The notes beneath the pieces are model-generated. The model was not told the DNA's origin and did no database searches. It was given only the letters and a program-made list of their open reading frames with translations. Shown here one piece after another: positions 1 through 5,595 of a DNA stretch of 6,497 nt. The stretch covers positions 1 through 6,497 of the forward strand of contig CAIOHJ010000128.1 of the NCBI GenBank assembly GCA_903858085.1, given 5' to 3'. Every line of letters begins with the position of its first letter. Position 1 is the stretch's first letter. The translations under genes and the position numbers were made by a program. The DNA comes from an uncultured Chloroflexota bacterium (GTDB taxonomy: Bacteria > Chloroflexota > Anaerolineae > Caldilineales > Caldilineaceae).

Positions 1-1001
1 GGGGGGGGCAAAGGCACTGCCGAGCTGCTGGAGAGTTCCAGAAGGCCGGCCTCTCCCCTGCCGCGTGCTTTGCGCAGGGAACGCAGGTTGGCGGGCCACG
101 CCCGCTCTGGAAAGGGAACCCGCGTGTCCAACATCAAGATGGTGCCCGGCGGCGCCTGTGCCAGCAGCGCCTGAGCGCTGTCTGTCGGGCTCTCTGTGAT
201 CGGCTCCTGGCCCAGATACGCTGGCAGGTCGACCACCTGGTAGCCCTCCAGCCCTGCCAGCTCGACTGCAGCTTCTACACCTTCGGCACGGCTGCCATGG
301 CCGTCGATCAGCCCCAGGGCCAGCGCTTCGCTGCCCAGATAGAGGCGCGCCTCAGCCAGTTCAGCGGCGCTGATCTGGAGGGGGACGAGCTCGGCCTGCG
401 TCCGTTGGGCAACCACATTGTTCAGAAAGGCATTGCGGGCCAGGTCGAGCTGGTGGATCTGTTCAAACCGGCTGCCACCGTCCAGCTTGTAGGGGCCGCT
501 GCTCAGCTCCTCCGGGGCCAAAGCCGGGTCGCTCGGACGCTTGCCGCGCGTGCCGATGTTGCCGATTTGGCTGCTGGGCGGCGCATAGATCCGGTTTCCA
601 GCAACGGCCAGATAGTAGCCGCCGCTGGCGGCTAGTTCGTCGATCACCACCACCAGCGGTTTGTGCTGGCGGAAATTGAGCAGCGTATAAAACAGAAGCT
701 CACTGCTGGAGGCACCTCCCCCGGGGCTGGCGATCTCCAACACCAGGGCGGCGACCGCAGGGTCCAGACGCGCAGCTTCGACCAGCTCGACGGCCTGGCG
801 AGCGGTCGTGCCATCGATCGTCGCCGCAAAACGCAGCACCCCGACAGCGGGCCCGGCTCTCTGCGTGTCGGCCAGCACCAGCCCGCCGAGCAGACAGCCC
901 ACCAGCAACACGGCGGCCAGCGCCACCTCCCAGGCCGCGGCCCCCGCTTCGGGGCGGGCGGGTGTCCAGGGGGACTCTCTTGTGCTCTTCAGCTCGCTCA
1001 T
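1..1001 (-). CDS. sppA: SppA-like S49 membrane serine protease, 3' end outside the window
   Basis: The frame opens at ATG (999-1001) and stays open to the left edge, giving 333 codons without a stop. A short cytoplasmic start is followed by one hydrophobic helix (about residues 24-44), which fits a membrane-anchored enzyme with its catalytic part outside. The S49 (signal peptide peptidase A) pattern is clear: SPGG at 92-95, the nucleophile motif AASGGYY with Ser126, and SGPYK with Lys172 at the position of the family's catalytic lysine. This is the short single-domain form rather than the long E. coli form. S49 enzymes degrade leftover signal peptides and other membrane-embedded peptides. The start follows GGAG about 9 bases upstream. 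The gene lies 85 bases after the SPFH gene on the same strand with no visible terminator between, so joint transcription is likely. The last 50 or so visible residues are low in complexity and match nothing I recognise. Confidence 0.9.
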   Translation of the reverse strand, partial: MSELKSTRESPWTPARPEAGAAAWEVALAAVLLVGCLLGGLVLADTQRAGPAVGVLRFAATIDGTTARQAVELVEAARLDPAVAALVLEIASPGGGASSSELLFYTLLNFRQHKPLVVVIDELAASGGYYLAVAGNRIYAPPSSQIGNIGTRGKRPSDPALAPEELSSGPYKLDGGSRFEQIHQLDLARNAFLNNVVAQRTQAELVPLQISAAELAEARLYLGSEALALGLIDGHGSRAEGVEAAVELAGLEGYQVVDLPAYLGQEPITESPTDSAQALLAQAPPGTILMLDTRVPFPERAWPANLRSLRKARGRGEAGLLELSSSSAVPLPP

Positions 1002-1047
1002 CCTATCCTGCTCCGCCCGCTTGCAGCGTCTCTCGGCGTTGTGCTTT

Positions 1048-1067
1048 CAGCCAGACCGAACTGGCTG
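1048..1067 (-). repeat. Stem-loop between the SPFH and sppA genes
   Basis: A perfect 7-bp inverted repeat, CAGCCAG and CTGGCTG, surrounds a 6-base loop that reads TTCGGT in the transcribed direction. No T tract follows in the minus direction, so it does not look like an intrinsic terminator. It could protect or separate the messages of the two genes, or be chance. The structure is seen; the role is inferred. Confidence 0.45.
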
Positions 1068-1086
1068 GAACAGAGGGGTCACCAGC

Positions 1087-2139
1087 TCAACTGGCCAGAA
1101 AAGCGTCGACCGCATCCTTGGCAATCCGGTACTGGCTGCCGATTTTTTTCGCCTTGAGATCGCCGGCGGCGATGGCGGCCTCCACATCGGCGGGCGTCAC
1201 TTTGAGATAGGCGGCAGCCTCTTCCAGCGTCAGAATCGCCGCCACCGCCGCAGGGGCTGCCGACGGCGCCGCTGCGGGCGGCGCCGAACTTTGCATCGCC
1301 TGCGAGATCATGCCCGCCATCCCAGCCCCCAGACCAATCCCAGCCCCCAACCCCACACCTTCTGCCGCGCCGCTGCCCGCTGGGTTGTTGGCCGCATCGC
1401 CCATGGCGCGCGCCGCTTTGTACTTGAGGTAGGAGTCCAGATTGCCGATGGCTCCCATACTGGCCCGCTCGTCGATCGCCTTGGCGGTCTCGTCGGTCGG
1501 GGTGATCGAGACGACCATCAACTGTTTGAGGTGAATGCCCATCGCGGCGAACGAAGCAGTGGCCTTGGCTTTGATCGCCGCCCCCAGTTCATCCATCAGG
1601 CGGGGCAGGTCGAAGAGGCTGGTCATGTTTTCGCCCAACACATCGGTCAGGGTGCTGACGATGGTGTTGCGCAGATAATCTTCGATCTGGCTGGTCCGAA
1701 ACAGCCCCTGCGTGCCGACAATCTGGTCGACAAACCGTTTGGGTTCGGCGATCTGGATCGTGTACTGGCCAAAGCCGCGCACCCGAGCAAACCCCAGCTC
1801 GCTGTCGCGCAGGCTGATCGGCTGTGGGGTCCCCCACTTCAGATCGGTGAACTCGCGCAGGTTGACGAAAAAAACCTCAGCGGTAAAGACATCGTTGCCC
1901 CCCGTGAAAAAACTCATCACACTGCTGATCAGCGGCAAATTGGCGGTCGTGATCGTGTGGCGCCCGGGGCCAAAGGTGTCGAGCGATTTGCCGTCTCGGT
2001 AAAAAATCGCGTTTTGGCTCTCCCGCACAATCACCTGGCTGCCCAGGCGAAAATCCCCGGAACCAACCTCTGGCAGACGTGACACCAGATCGTTGGCACC
2101 CTGGTCAGGAACTTCGACGACATCAATAATTCTTGGCAT
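1087..2139 (-). CDS. SPFH (COG4260-type) protein with C-terminal excisionase-like helix-turn-helix
   Basis: This 350-residue protein opens with the conserved N-terminus of the COG4260 stomatin/prohibitin group, often annotated as a virion core protein and including B. subtilis YdjI: RLGSQVIVRESQNAIFYRDG at about 31-50, DTFGPGRHTITTANLPL at 54-70 and LKWGTPQPI at 100-108. The SPFH core runs to about residue 245 and has no N-terminal membrane helix. SPFH proteins form oligomeric scaffolds on membrane microdomains. Residues 246-302 are an Ala/Gly/Pro-rich linker. Residues 303-350 resemble the helix-turn-helix of excisionase/MerR-like HTH_17 domains (LTLEEAAAYLKVTPADVE, then KIGSQYRIAKDAVDAFL). 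Relatives usually end in a cysteine zinc ribbon instead, and this protein has no cysteine at all. The start at ATG 2139 has GGGAG (2148-2152) eight bases upstream. The SPFH call is firm; the HTH call is strong by pattern; whether it binds DNA or a protein is unknown. Confidence 0.92.
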   Translation of the reverse strand: MPRIIDVVEVPDQGANDLVSRLPEVGSGDFRLGSQVIVRESQNAIFYRDGKSLDTFGPGRHTITTANLPLISSVMSFFTGGNDVFTAEVFFVNLREFTDLKWGTPQPISLRDSELGFARVRGFGQYTIQIAEPKRFVDQIVGTQGLFRTSQIEDYLRNTIVSTLTDVLGENMTSLFDLPRLMDELGAAIKAKATASFAAMGIHLKQLMVVSITPTDETAKAIDERASMGAIGNLDSYLKYKAARAMGDAANNPAGSGAAEGVGLGAGIGLGAGMAGMISQAMQSSAPPAAAPSAAPAAVAAILTLEEAAAYLKVTPADVEAAIAAGDLKAKKIGSQYRIAKDAVDAFLAS

Positions 2140-2215
2140 GACAGCTGCTCCCTTTCTTGTCTACAGAAGAGTTTACAAAAACCTGGCGACGCCTCCACCC
2201 ACACTGCCCTTCCAC

Positions 2216-2231
2216 CCCTGCACATGCAGGG
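2216..2231. repeat. Inverted repeat in the gap before the SPFH gene
   Basis: CCCTGCA and TGCAGGG are perfect 7-bp arms separated by CA, a near-palindrome of operator size inside the 149-base gap (2140-2288) between the 191-residue gene and the SPFH gene. The gap has no convincing promoter; the most AT-rich part is around 2165-2185. The two-base spacer is too tight for a good RNA hairpin, so a dimeric protein site is the likelier reading. Function is inferred. Confidence 0.4.
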
Positions 2232-2288
2232 CGGCGCAGCCAATTCAAGGCCCCCCCGGGCAACTTTGCAGCGTCCTGGGCAACACGC

Positions 2289-2864
2289 TCAGCGAGCGGC
2301 GCCAGGATCCTCCGAGGGCAAATAAGCAGGGTCGTCCAACAGCGTGGGGACCTCGATCGCCTGCCCCCGTTTGCCGAAGAGGCTGTTGAGGTGGGTGACC
2401 GTCCGGTTGAACTCTTCCAGCGCGGCGTTGAAGTCTGCACGCTGCTGGATGGCCGCAGCCAGCGCTTCGACGCGGGCGTGCAAGGCGCCGGCTTCTCGGG
2501 CCAGCGCCTGGTCGAAGCGCACCAGCGCGTCCAGCTGGGCCTCTTTGACGCGCACCGGGTCAAAAAGCCCGGCGTAGCCGTAGCTCGCTGTCTTGATGCG
2601 GTCGGCCAGCGTCTGCAGCGCCACCGCCGCTTCGTTCACCTCGTCCATCAGCGCCAGCCCGCCTGCCTTGAGCAGGTTGTTTTGGACAGCCACCAAGGCT
2701 GCCCGGCTCTGGTCGAGCGAAGCGGCGATCGCCTCGCGCACCCGTTTGTCTGCATCCCGCCGCAGCTCCTTGTCGACATACCCCCGAATCCCCGGCAGCC
2801 CTTTGAGCAGCCGCTCCACCCCTCCCATCTGGTTCTTGGCAGATTCCACAAAATTTTCGGTCAT
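2289..2864 (-). CDS. Uncharacterised 191-residue helical (coiled-coil) protein
   Basis: I do not recognise a named family. The protein is almost wholly alpha-helical, charged and Ala/Leu-rich, with no signal peptide, membrane helix or cysteine, so it should be cytoplasmic. Residues 1-35 include a Gly/Pro break (LLKGLPGIRGYVDKELRR at 19-36). Heptad-like helices follow at about 37-92, then an unusual segment, TASYGYAGLFDPVRVKEAQL (92-111), that looks like a conserved signature, then a second long helical stretch (about 108-163) and a short acidic, Pro-containing tail. The start is well supported: GAAGGAG (2871-2877) lies six bases before ATG, the best ribosome site in the window. It sits between the zinc-ribbon gene (73-base gap) and the SPFH gene (149-base gap). 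In B. subtilis the helical membrane-binding protein PspA is a partner of a related SPFH protein. This protein shows no PspA sequence signature, so a similar role is only an inference. Confidence 0.88.
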   Translation of the reverse strand: MTENFVESAKNQMGGVERLLKGLPGIRGYVDKELRRDADKRVREAIAASLDQSRAALVAVQNNLLKAGGLALMDEVNEAAVALQTLADRIKTASYGYAGLFDPVRVKEAQLDALVRFDQALAREAGALHARVEALAAAIQQRADFNAALEEFNRTVTHLNSLFGKRGQAIEVPTLLDDPAYLPSEDPGAAR

Positions 2865-2870
2865 TGCAAG

Positions 2871-2877
2871 CTCCTTC
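2871..2877 (-). promoter_or_regulatory. Strong ribosome binding site of the 191-residue gene
   Basis: GAAGGAG in the transcribed direction, six bases before the ATG at 2862-2864. It is the closest match to the Shine-Dalgarno consensus in the window and fixes the start of the gene. Confidence 0.8.
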
Positions 2878-2889
2878 TCTGGCGTTTAC

Positions 2890-2903
2890 GCGATCTGGAT
2901 CGC
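2890..2903. repeat. Short palindrome between the zinc-ribbon and helical-protein genes
   Basis: GCGATC and GATCGC are perfect 6-bp arms around a TG centre, about 26 bases upstream of the helical-protein start, in the 73-base gap. CGATCG-like words are common in this window, so chance is a real alternative. Confidence 0.25.
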
Positions 2904-2937
2904 CGCTGAACGTGTACCTGGACGAGCAAAGAGGCAC

Positions 2938-3486
2938 TCAGGGGGCTGTCTGTGCAGCTGCCCGTCTGGTCAAAAAGACCTGGCTGCCACAGTAGGGGCA
3001 GGCGATCAGCCCTTTGCCAGCAAATTGCAGCTCTCCCCCGCAGTTGGGGCACCGGTGGTCGCTGGTGAGTTTCTGGCTTTCCACACTGTAGAGCAGCCCC
3101 TTTTCCCAGTTGATGGCGCCGCTGAAGAGCTGTTTGCCCACCAGACTCTGAATCATACGCTCGATCTCCTCGCGGGGCAACTGCAGGTCGACGATCAGTT
3201 CGTGGATCGTCACCTGGCCACGGGCCAGCACCGCGTTGAGAATCTGTTTTTCTTTGGCCACCTGGGCATATTCGCGCTGTTCTTGCCCGCCCCGGCGGAA
3301 GAGATAGGCGCCGGCACCAAAGAGTGGGCCCATGACCAGCAAGGCCAGGAGCAACCCCAAAACGGCCCCTGCGCTGGTCGTCTCGTTGCCCGCCAGCGCG
3401 GCCAACACCCAGAAACTGAAGACCAGCAGCAGGGCTGCGCTGACCCCCATCAATACCAAGCCGACTGTCTTGCCACTCCCGATCAT
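2938..3486 (-). CDS. Membrane protein with winged-helix-like segment and zinc ribbon
   Basis: The 182-residue product has two hydrophobic helices (about 7-32 and 40-64) joined by a short polar loop, so both ends should lie in the cytoplasm. A charged linker leads to residues 79-134, which read like a small winged helix: ILNAVLARGQVTIHELIVDL, then LPREEIERMIQSLVGKQL and a hairpin ending GLLYS. The C-terminus is a zinc ribbon with Cys146, Cys149, Cys163 and Cys166 (CPNCGG and CPYCG). I know no gene name for it. Membrane proteins with zinc ribbons accompany SPFH proteins in PspA-type modules such as ydjGHI, where they help place the SPFH partner at the membrane. That parallel is inferred. It starts 38 bases after the DUF2207 gene ends, so the two are almost certainly co-transcribed. 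Its ribosome site is weak (AGG about 7 bases before ATG), which may mean dependence on translation of the gene upstream. Confidence 0.87.
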   Translation of the reverse strand: MIGSGKTVGLVLMGVSAALLLVFSFWVLAALAGNETTSAGAVLGLLLALLVMGPLFGAGAYLFRRGGQEQREYAQVAKEKQILNAVLARGQVTIHELIVDLQLPREEIERMIQSLVGKQLFSGAINWEKGLLYSVESQKLTSDHRCPNCGGELQFAGKGLIACPYCGSQVFLTRRAAAQTAP

Positions 3487-3524
3487 GGGTACCTGCTTTC
3501 TCTCTGTCAGGTTCTTCTCGGAGG

Positions 3525-5483
3525 TCAGCCGAAGCCCCCCCCGCCGCCGCCGCCTCCTCCTCCTCCCCCGCCCCCGCCGCTCCAGCCTCCCCCGCCCCCG
3601 CTGCCGCTGGGACGGCTGGTCAACGTGCTGCTGGTGCTGCTGAGCAGGGCTCCCAGCCCGGCACTCATGCTGGCCAGCCCACCGCCCATCCCGCGCGAAG
3701 CTTCGCCCAGACCCCCCCCAAGGGGGCCCCCCCTTTCGTCGCTCCCTCCTTCGCCTCCCCCTCCTTCGCCTCCCCCTCCTTCGCCACCGCCAGCCAGGCC
3801 ACCGCCAAAGTAGCGCCGACGATAGGGGCCGTAGAGATCGGGCGAGGGAATATACCAGCCGGGTGCCGGGGCGCTGGCCCCCTCAAATTTACGGATGTAC
3901 TCCTTGTCGACGCCAAACGCGATCGCGTAGGGCAGCCAGCGGTCCCAGAGCGCTTTCTGCGCTTCCAGGTCGGTGTAGCGATCGATGTTGCGCAGATACT
4001 CCTTGAAGCCTTTCCAGCGCGCAGCGGCGACCGCCCCCATCTCTGTCTTGCGCGGCATGGCGCGCGAGGCAACGAGAATGGCCACCGCCACCACAAAGAG
4101 GCCGATCCCCGGACAGATCGCAGCGGGTGTCAGCTCGAACAGCCAGATGCTCAACCCAAACGCCACCAGCAGCGCCAGCAGCATGGCCGCACCGCCGATC
4201 ACCCCGAACATGGTGCGGACCGAATCCGGCGCAGTAGGATAGTAGCCGCGGGAGACCATCTCAGCGTACATGGCCTGTTTGATGCCGGGCAGCTCCCGGT
4301 AGAAATGGTTTTTGAGCTGGGAGAGCTTCTTTTCCTCCCCCGCACCGAAGAGTGCGGCCAACAGCTGCTCTTCGAAGCCCGCCAGCCGCTCCCCCTTGCC
4401 CTCGCGCCGATAGACAAAATCCGTGCCGGTGCGGAAAAAACCAGCCTCGTGCACCTCGGTGATGCTCAATACCTTGCGCCGTGCCAGGTCGACCAGCGTA
4501 GCGATGACATCTTGCATGTCGGCGCTGTCGTCGAGCAGGAGCCCGGCCAGCCCAGGGGCAAGCTCGTCCGGCGCTTCGGGCAGATAGTCGGCGACCCGTT
4601 CGACCGGTTTGTCGCGGCCGAAGCGATACCACATCAGATAGACCAGCACCGGGCCGCCCAGCAGCAGGGCCAGCCCCAAAAGCCCGAAGGCCACGGTCGC
4701 CACCGGCCCCCAGCGTTCTCGAAAAGCCCCTTCTGCCTCCAGCTGGGCCGCCTCCGCGTCGGCCGCCGCCTGCCAGGAAGGCGCACTGCCCGCAACGACC
4801 CCCGCTGTGAACTGCACGCGCACCTCCAGCACCTCGCCCGCAGAGAGGCTGCGCTGGCTTTCAAAGAGGGCGGTCCGGTTGCTGTCCAGCAGACGGGAGA
4901 GCACCTCGTCGCCCGCCTCTGCTGTGCCGAGGTAGGCACCCCACTGCTCGATCGTGGCCGGGCTGGGCACCACCACCCGCACGCGCGAGGCGGCCACCGG
5001 GAACTGCCGGTCGGCAAAGATCGCCTTCCACCAGAGCTGGTCGCCGCCAGCATAGTAGCGCAGGCCGTCGTGCACCCGATAGCGCAACGTGTAGCGCTGG
5101 GGCTGGTCGGTCTCCGGAAAATACCAGCGAATCGTGTAGCTGCCGCCAACGTCGTCGACCACAAAGGTGTAGGGCAACCTGCCACCCTCCGCCTGGGTGT
5201 AGCGGTTTCCAGCCGCGTCGACCACCGACCAGTCCGAAAGAGAGGCCAGATGGCGCTTGGGAATGTCGCGGTAGCCGAAGGTAAAGGTGCCATCCAAAAA
5301 TCGGATCGACTGGTGCTCGGCTACATCGAAGGTGCCATCCAGGTTGACCTGCAGATCGACGTCGAACCGTTCCCAGACCAGGCTCTTCTCGGCGGCGCTG
5401 GCGGGCAACGCTGCTGCCCCGGCCAGGCTGCCGACCAGGATCGCCGCCAACCACAACCCGAACCAACGAGATAAGATACGCAT
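3525..5483 (-). CDS. DUF2207 membrane protein with glycine-rich C-terminal tail
   Basis: The start is taken at ATG 5481-5483, giving 652 residues, because GGTAGGA (5490-5496) lies six bases upstream and a typical signal peptide follows (hydrophobic core about 10-25, likely cut near ASAA/E at 28-32). A TTG ten codons earlier is less likely. The outside domain (about 33-235) fits DUF2207: an opening beta-strand pattern (LQVNLDGTFDVAEHQSIRF), then FGYRDIP at 69-75. Membrane helices follow at about 260-284, 426-449 and 452-473. The cytoplasmic loop between carries the family segment GLLLDDSADMQDVIATLVDL (314-333). From residue 559 the tail is mostly glycine, ending in 15 consecutive glycines and FG; Gly-rich ends are usual in DUF2207 proteins. 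The molecular function of the family is unknown. As first gene after a promoter, it probably leads the operon. Confidence 0.92.
   Translation of the reverse strand: MRILSRWFGLWLAAILVGSLAGAAALPASAAEKSLVWERFDVDLQVNLDGTFDVAEHQSIRFLDGTFTFGYRDIPKRHLASLSDWSVVDAAGNRYTQAEGGRLPYTFVVDDVGGSYTIRWYFPETDQPQRYTLRYRVHDGLRYYAGGDQLWWKAIFADRQFPVAASRVRVVVPSPATIEQWGAYLGTAEAGDEVLSRLLDSNRTALFESQRSLSAGEVLEVRVQFTAGVVAGSAPSWQAAADAEAAQLEAEGAFRERWGPVATVAFGLLGLALLLGGPVLVYLMWYRFGRDKPVERVADYLPEAPDELAPGLAGLLLDDSADMQDVIATLVDLARRKVLSITEVHEAGFFRTGTDFVYRREGKGERLAGFEEQLLAALFGAGEEKKLSQLKNHFYRELPGIKQAMYAEMVSRGYYPTAPDSVRTMFGVIGGAAMLLALLVAFGLSIWLFELTPAAICPGIGLFVVAVAILVASRAMPRKTEMGAVAAARWKGFKEYLRNIDRYTDLEAQKALWDRWLPYAIAFGVDKEYIRKFEGASAPAPGWYIPSPDLYGPYRRRYFGGGLAGGGEGGGGEGGGGEGGSDERGGPLGGGLGEASRGMGGGLASMSAGLGALLSSTSSTLTSRPSGSGGGGGWSGGGGGGGGGGGGGGGFG
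3534..3599 (-). repeat. Poly-glycine coding tract at the end of the DUF2207 gene
   Basis: Fifteen consecutive glycine codons (3534-3578), then Ser-Trp (3579-3584), then five more glycine codons (3585-3599). GGC, GGG and GGA codons are mixed, so this is not a pure trinucleotide repeat. In the other strand's frames the stretch reads as a spurious proline-rich ORF. The tract is prone to slippage and to sequencing error. Confidence 0.85.
3741..3785 (-). repeat. 15-bp tandem repeat coding a Gly-Gly-Gly-Gly-Glu pentapeptide
   Basis: Two exact 15-base units (3751-3765 and 3766-3780, plus-strand word TCGCCTCCCCCTCCT) are followed by five bases of a third unit (3781-3785) and preceded by a degenerate partial copy (3741-3750). 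They encode the pentapeptide series GGGEGGGGEGGGGEGG at about residues 565-580 of the DUF2207 protein. The unit keeps the reading frame, so copy number can change without a frameshift. Confidence 0.85.
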
Positions 5484-5489
5484 GGCAAT

Positions 5490-5496
5490 TCCTACC
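5490..5496 (-). promoter_or_regulatory. Ribosome binding site fixing the DUF2207 start
   Basis: GGTAGGA in the transcribed direction, with its AGGA core six bases before the ATG at 5481-5483. It favours this ATG over the in-frame TTG at 5511-5513, which would place this site inside the coding region and add ten polar residues before the signal peptide. Confidence 0.65.
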
Positions 5497-5532
5497 ATTC
5501 TTGGACGAAACAAACTTCATTCCTTCCATCAC

Positions 5533-5541
5533 ATCATACCA
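5533..5541 (-). promoter_or_regulatory. Extended -10 promoter of the five-gene group
   Basis: TGGTATGAT in the transcribed direction combines a TGn extension with TATGAT, five of six bases of the sigma-70 -10 consensus. Transcription would begin near 5526 and leave a leader of about 43 bases before the DUF2207 ATG. No good -35 box lies 16-18 bases upstream, where the sequence is GC-rich and includes a direct repeat. That suggests reliance on the extended -10 or on an activator. It is a prediction from sequence only. Confidence 0.6.
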
Positions 5542-5543
5542 CG

Positions 5544-5581
5544 AAAAAGGCCGATCGCGCGGGCCAGTTAGCGCGCAGGCC
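5544..5581 (-). terminator. Intrinsic terminator after scpB
   Basis: In the transcribed direction, GGCC and CGCGC pair with GCGCG and GGCC across a small internal loop (TG against ATC) and a 10-base hairpin loop. Five T follow at 5544-5548. It begins 14 bases after the scpB stop. The T tract is short and the stem is interrupted, so termination may be partial. It directly abuts the next promoter. Confidence 0.6.
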
Positions 5582-5585
5582 AGTT
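5556..5585. repeat. 14-bp direct repeat upstream of the -10 box
   Basis: Plus-strand words CGCGCGGGCCAGTT (5556-5569) and CGCGCAGGCCAGTT (5572-5585) match at 13 of 14 bases with a 16-base period. They lie at about -30 to -60 from the predicted start of transcription, where an activator or repressor would bind. They also supply part of the terminator stem, so one explanation may account for both. Confidence 0.5.
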
Positions 5586-5595
5586 TTGGGGAACG

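Noticed and set aside
644..829. A 61-codon minus-strand open frame inside the SppA region.
   Set aside because: It is out of frame with the S49 coding sequence, which carries SPGG, AASGGYY and SGPYK through the same bases.
808..2082. A 424-codon plus-strand open frame, with similar long plus-strand frames at 2157-2909, 2593-3813 and 4305-5474.
   Set aside because: They lie opposite well-supported minus-strand genes, resemble no family, are rich in Arg, Pro, His and Gln, and arise from GC-rich codon bias on the coding strand.
3525..3813. A proline-rich plus-strand protein tail that could pass for an extensin-like or PPE-like sequence.
   Set aside because: It is the antisense reading of the glycine codons of the DUF2207 tail.
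5511..5513. TTG as the start of the DUF2207 gene, ten codons before the chosen ATG.
   Set aside because: It has no ribosome site, and GGTAGGA fits the ATG at 5481-5483 directly before a normal signal peptide.
4634..5532. Long minus-strand frames (4634-5293 and 4861-5532) overlapping the DUF2207 gene.
   Set aside because: They are alternative frames with Arg/Ser/Ala-rich content and no recognisable domain, while the DUF2207 frame has a signal peptide, membrane helices and family motifs.
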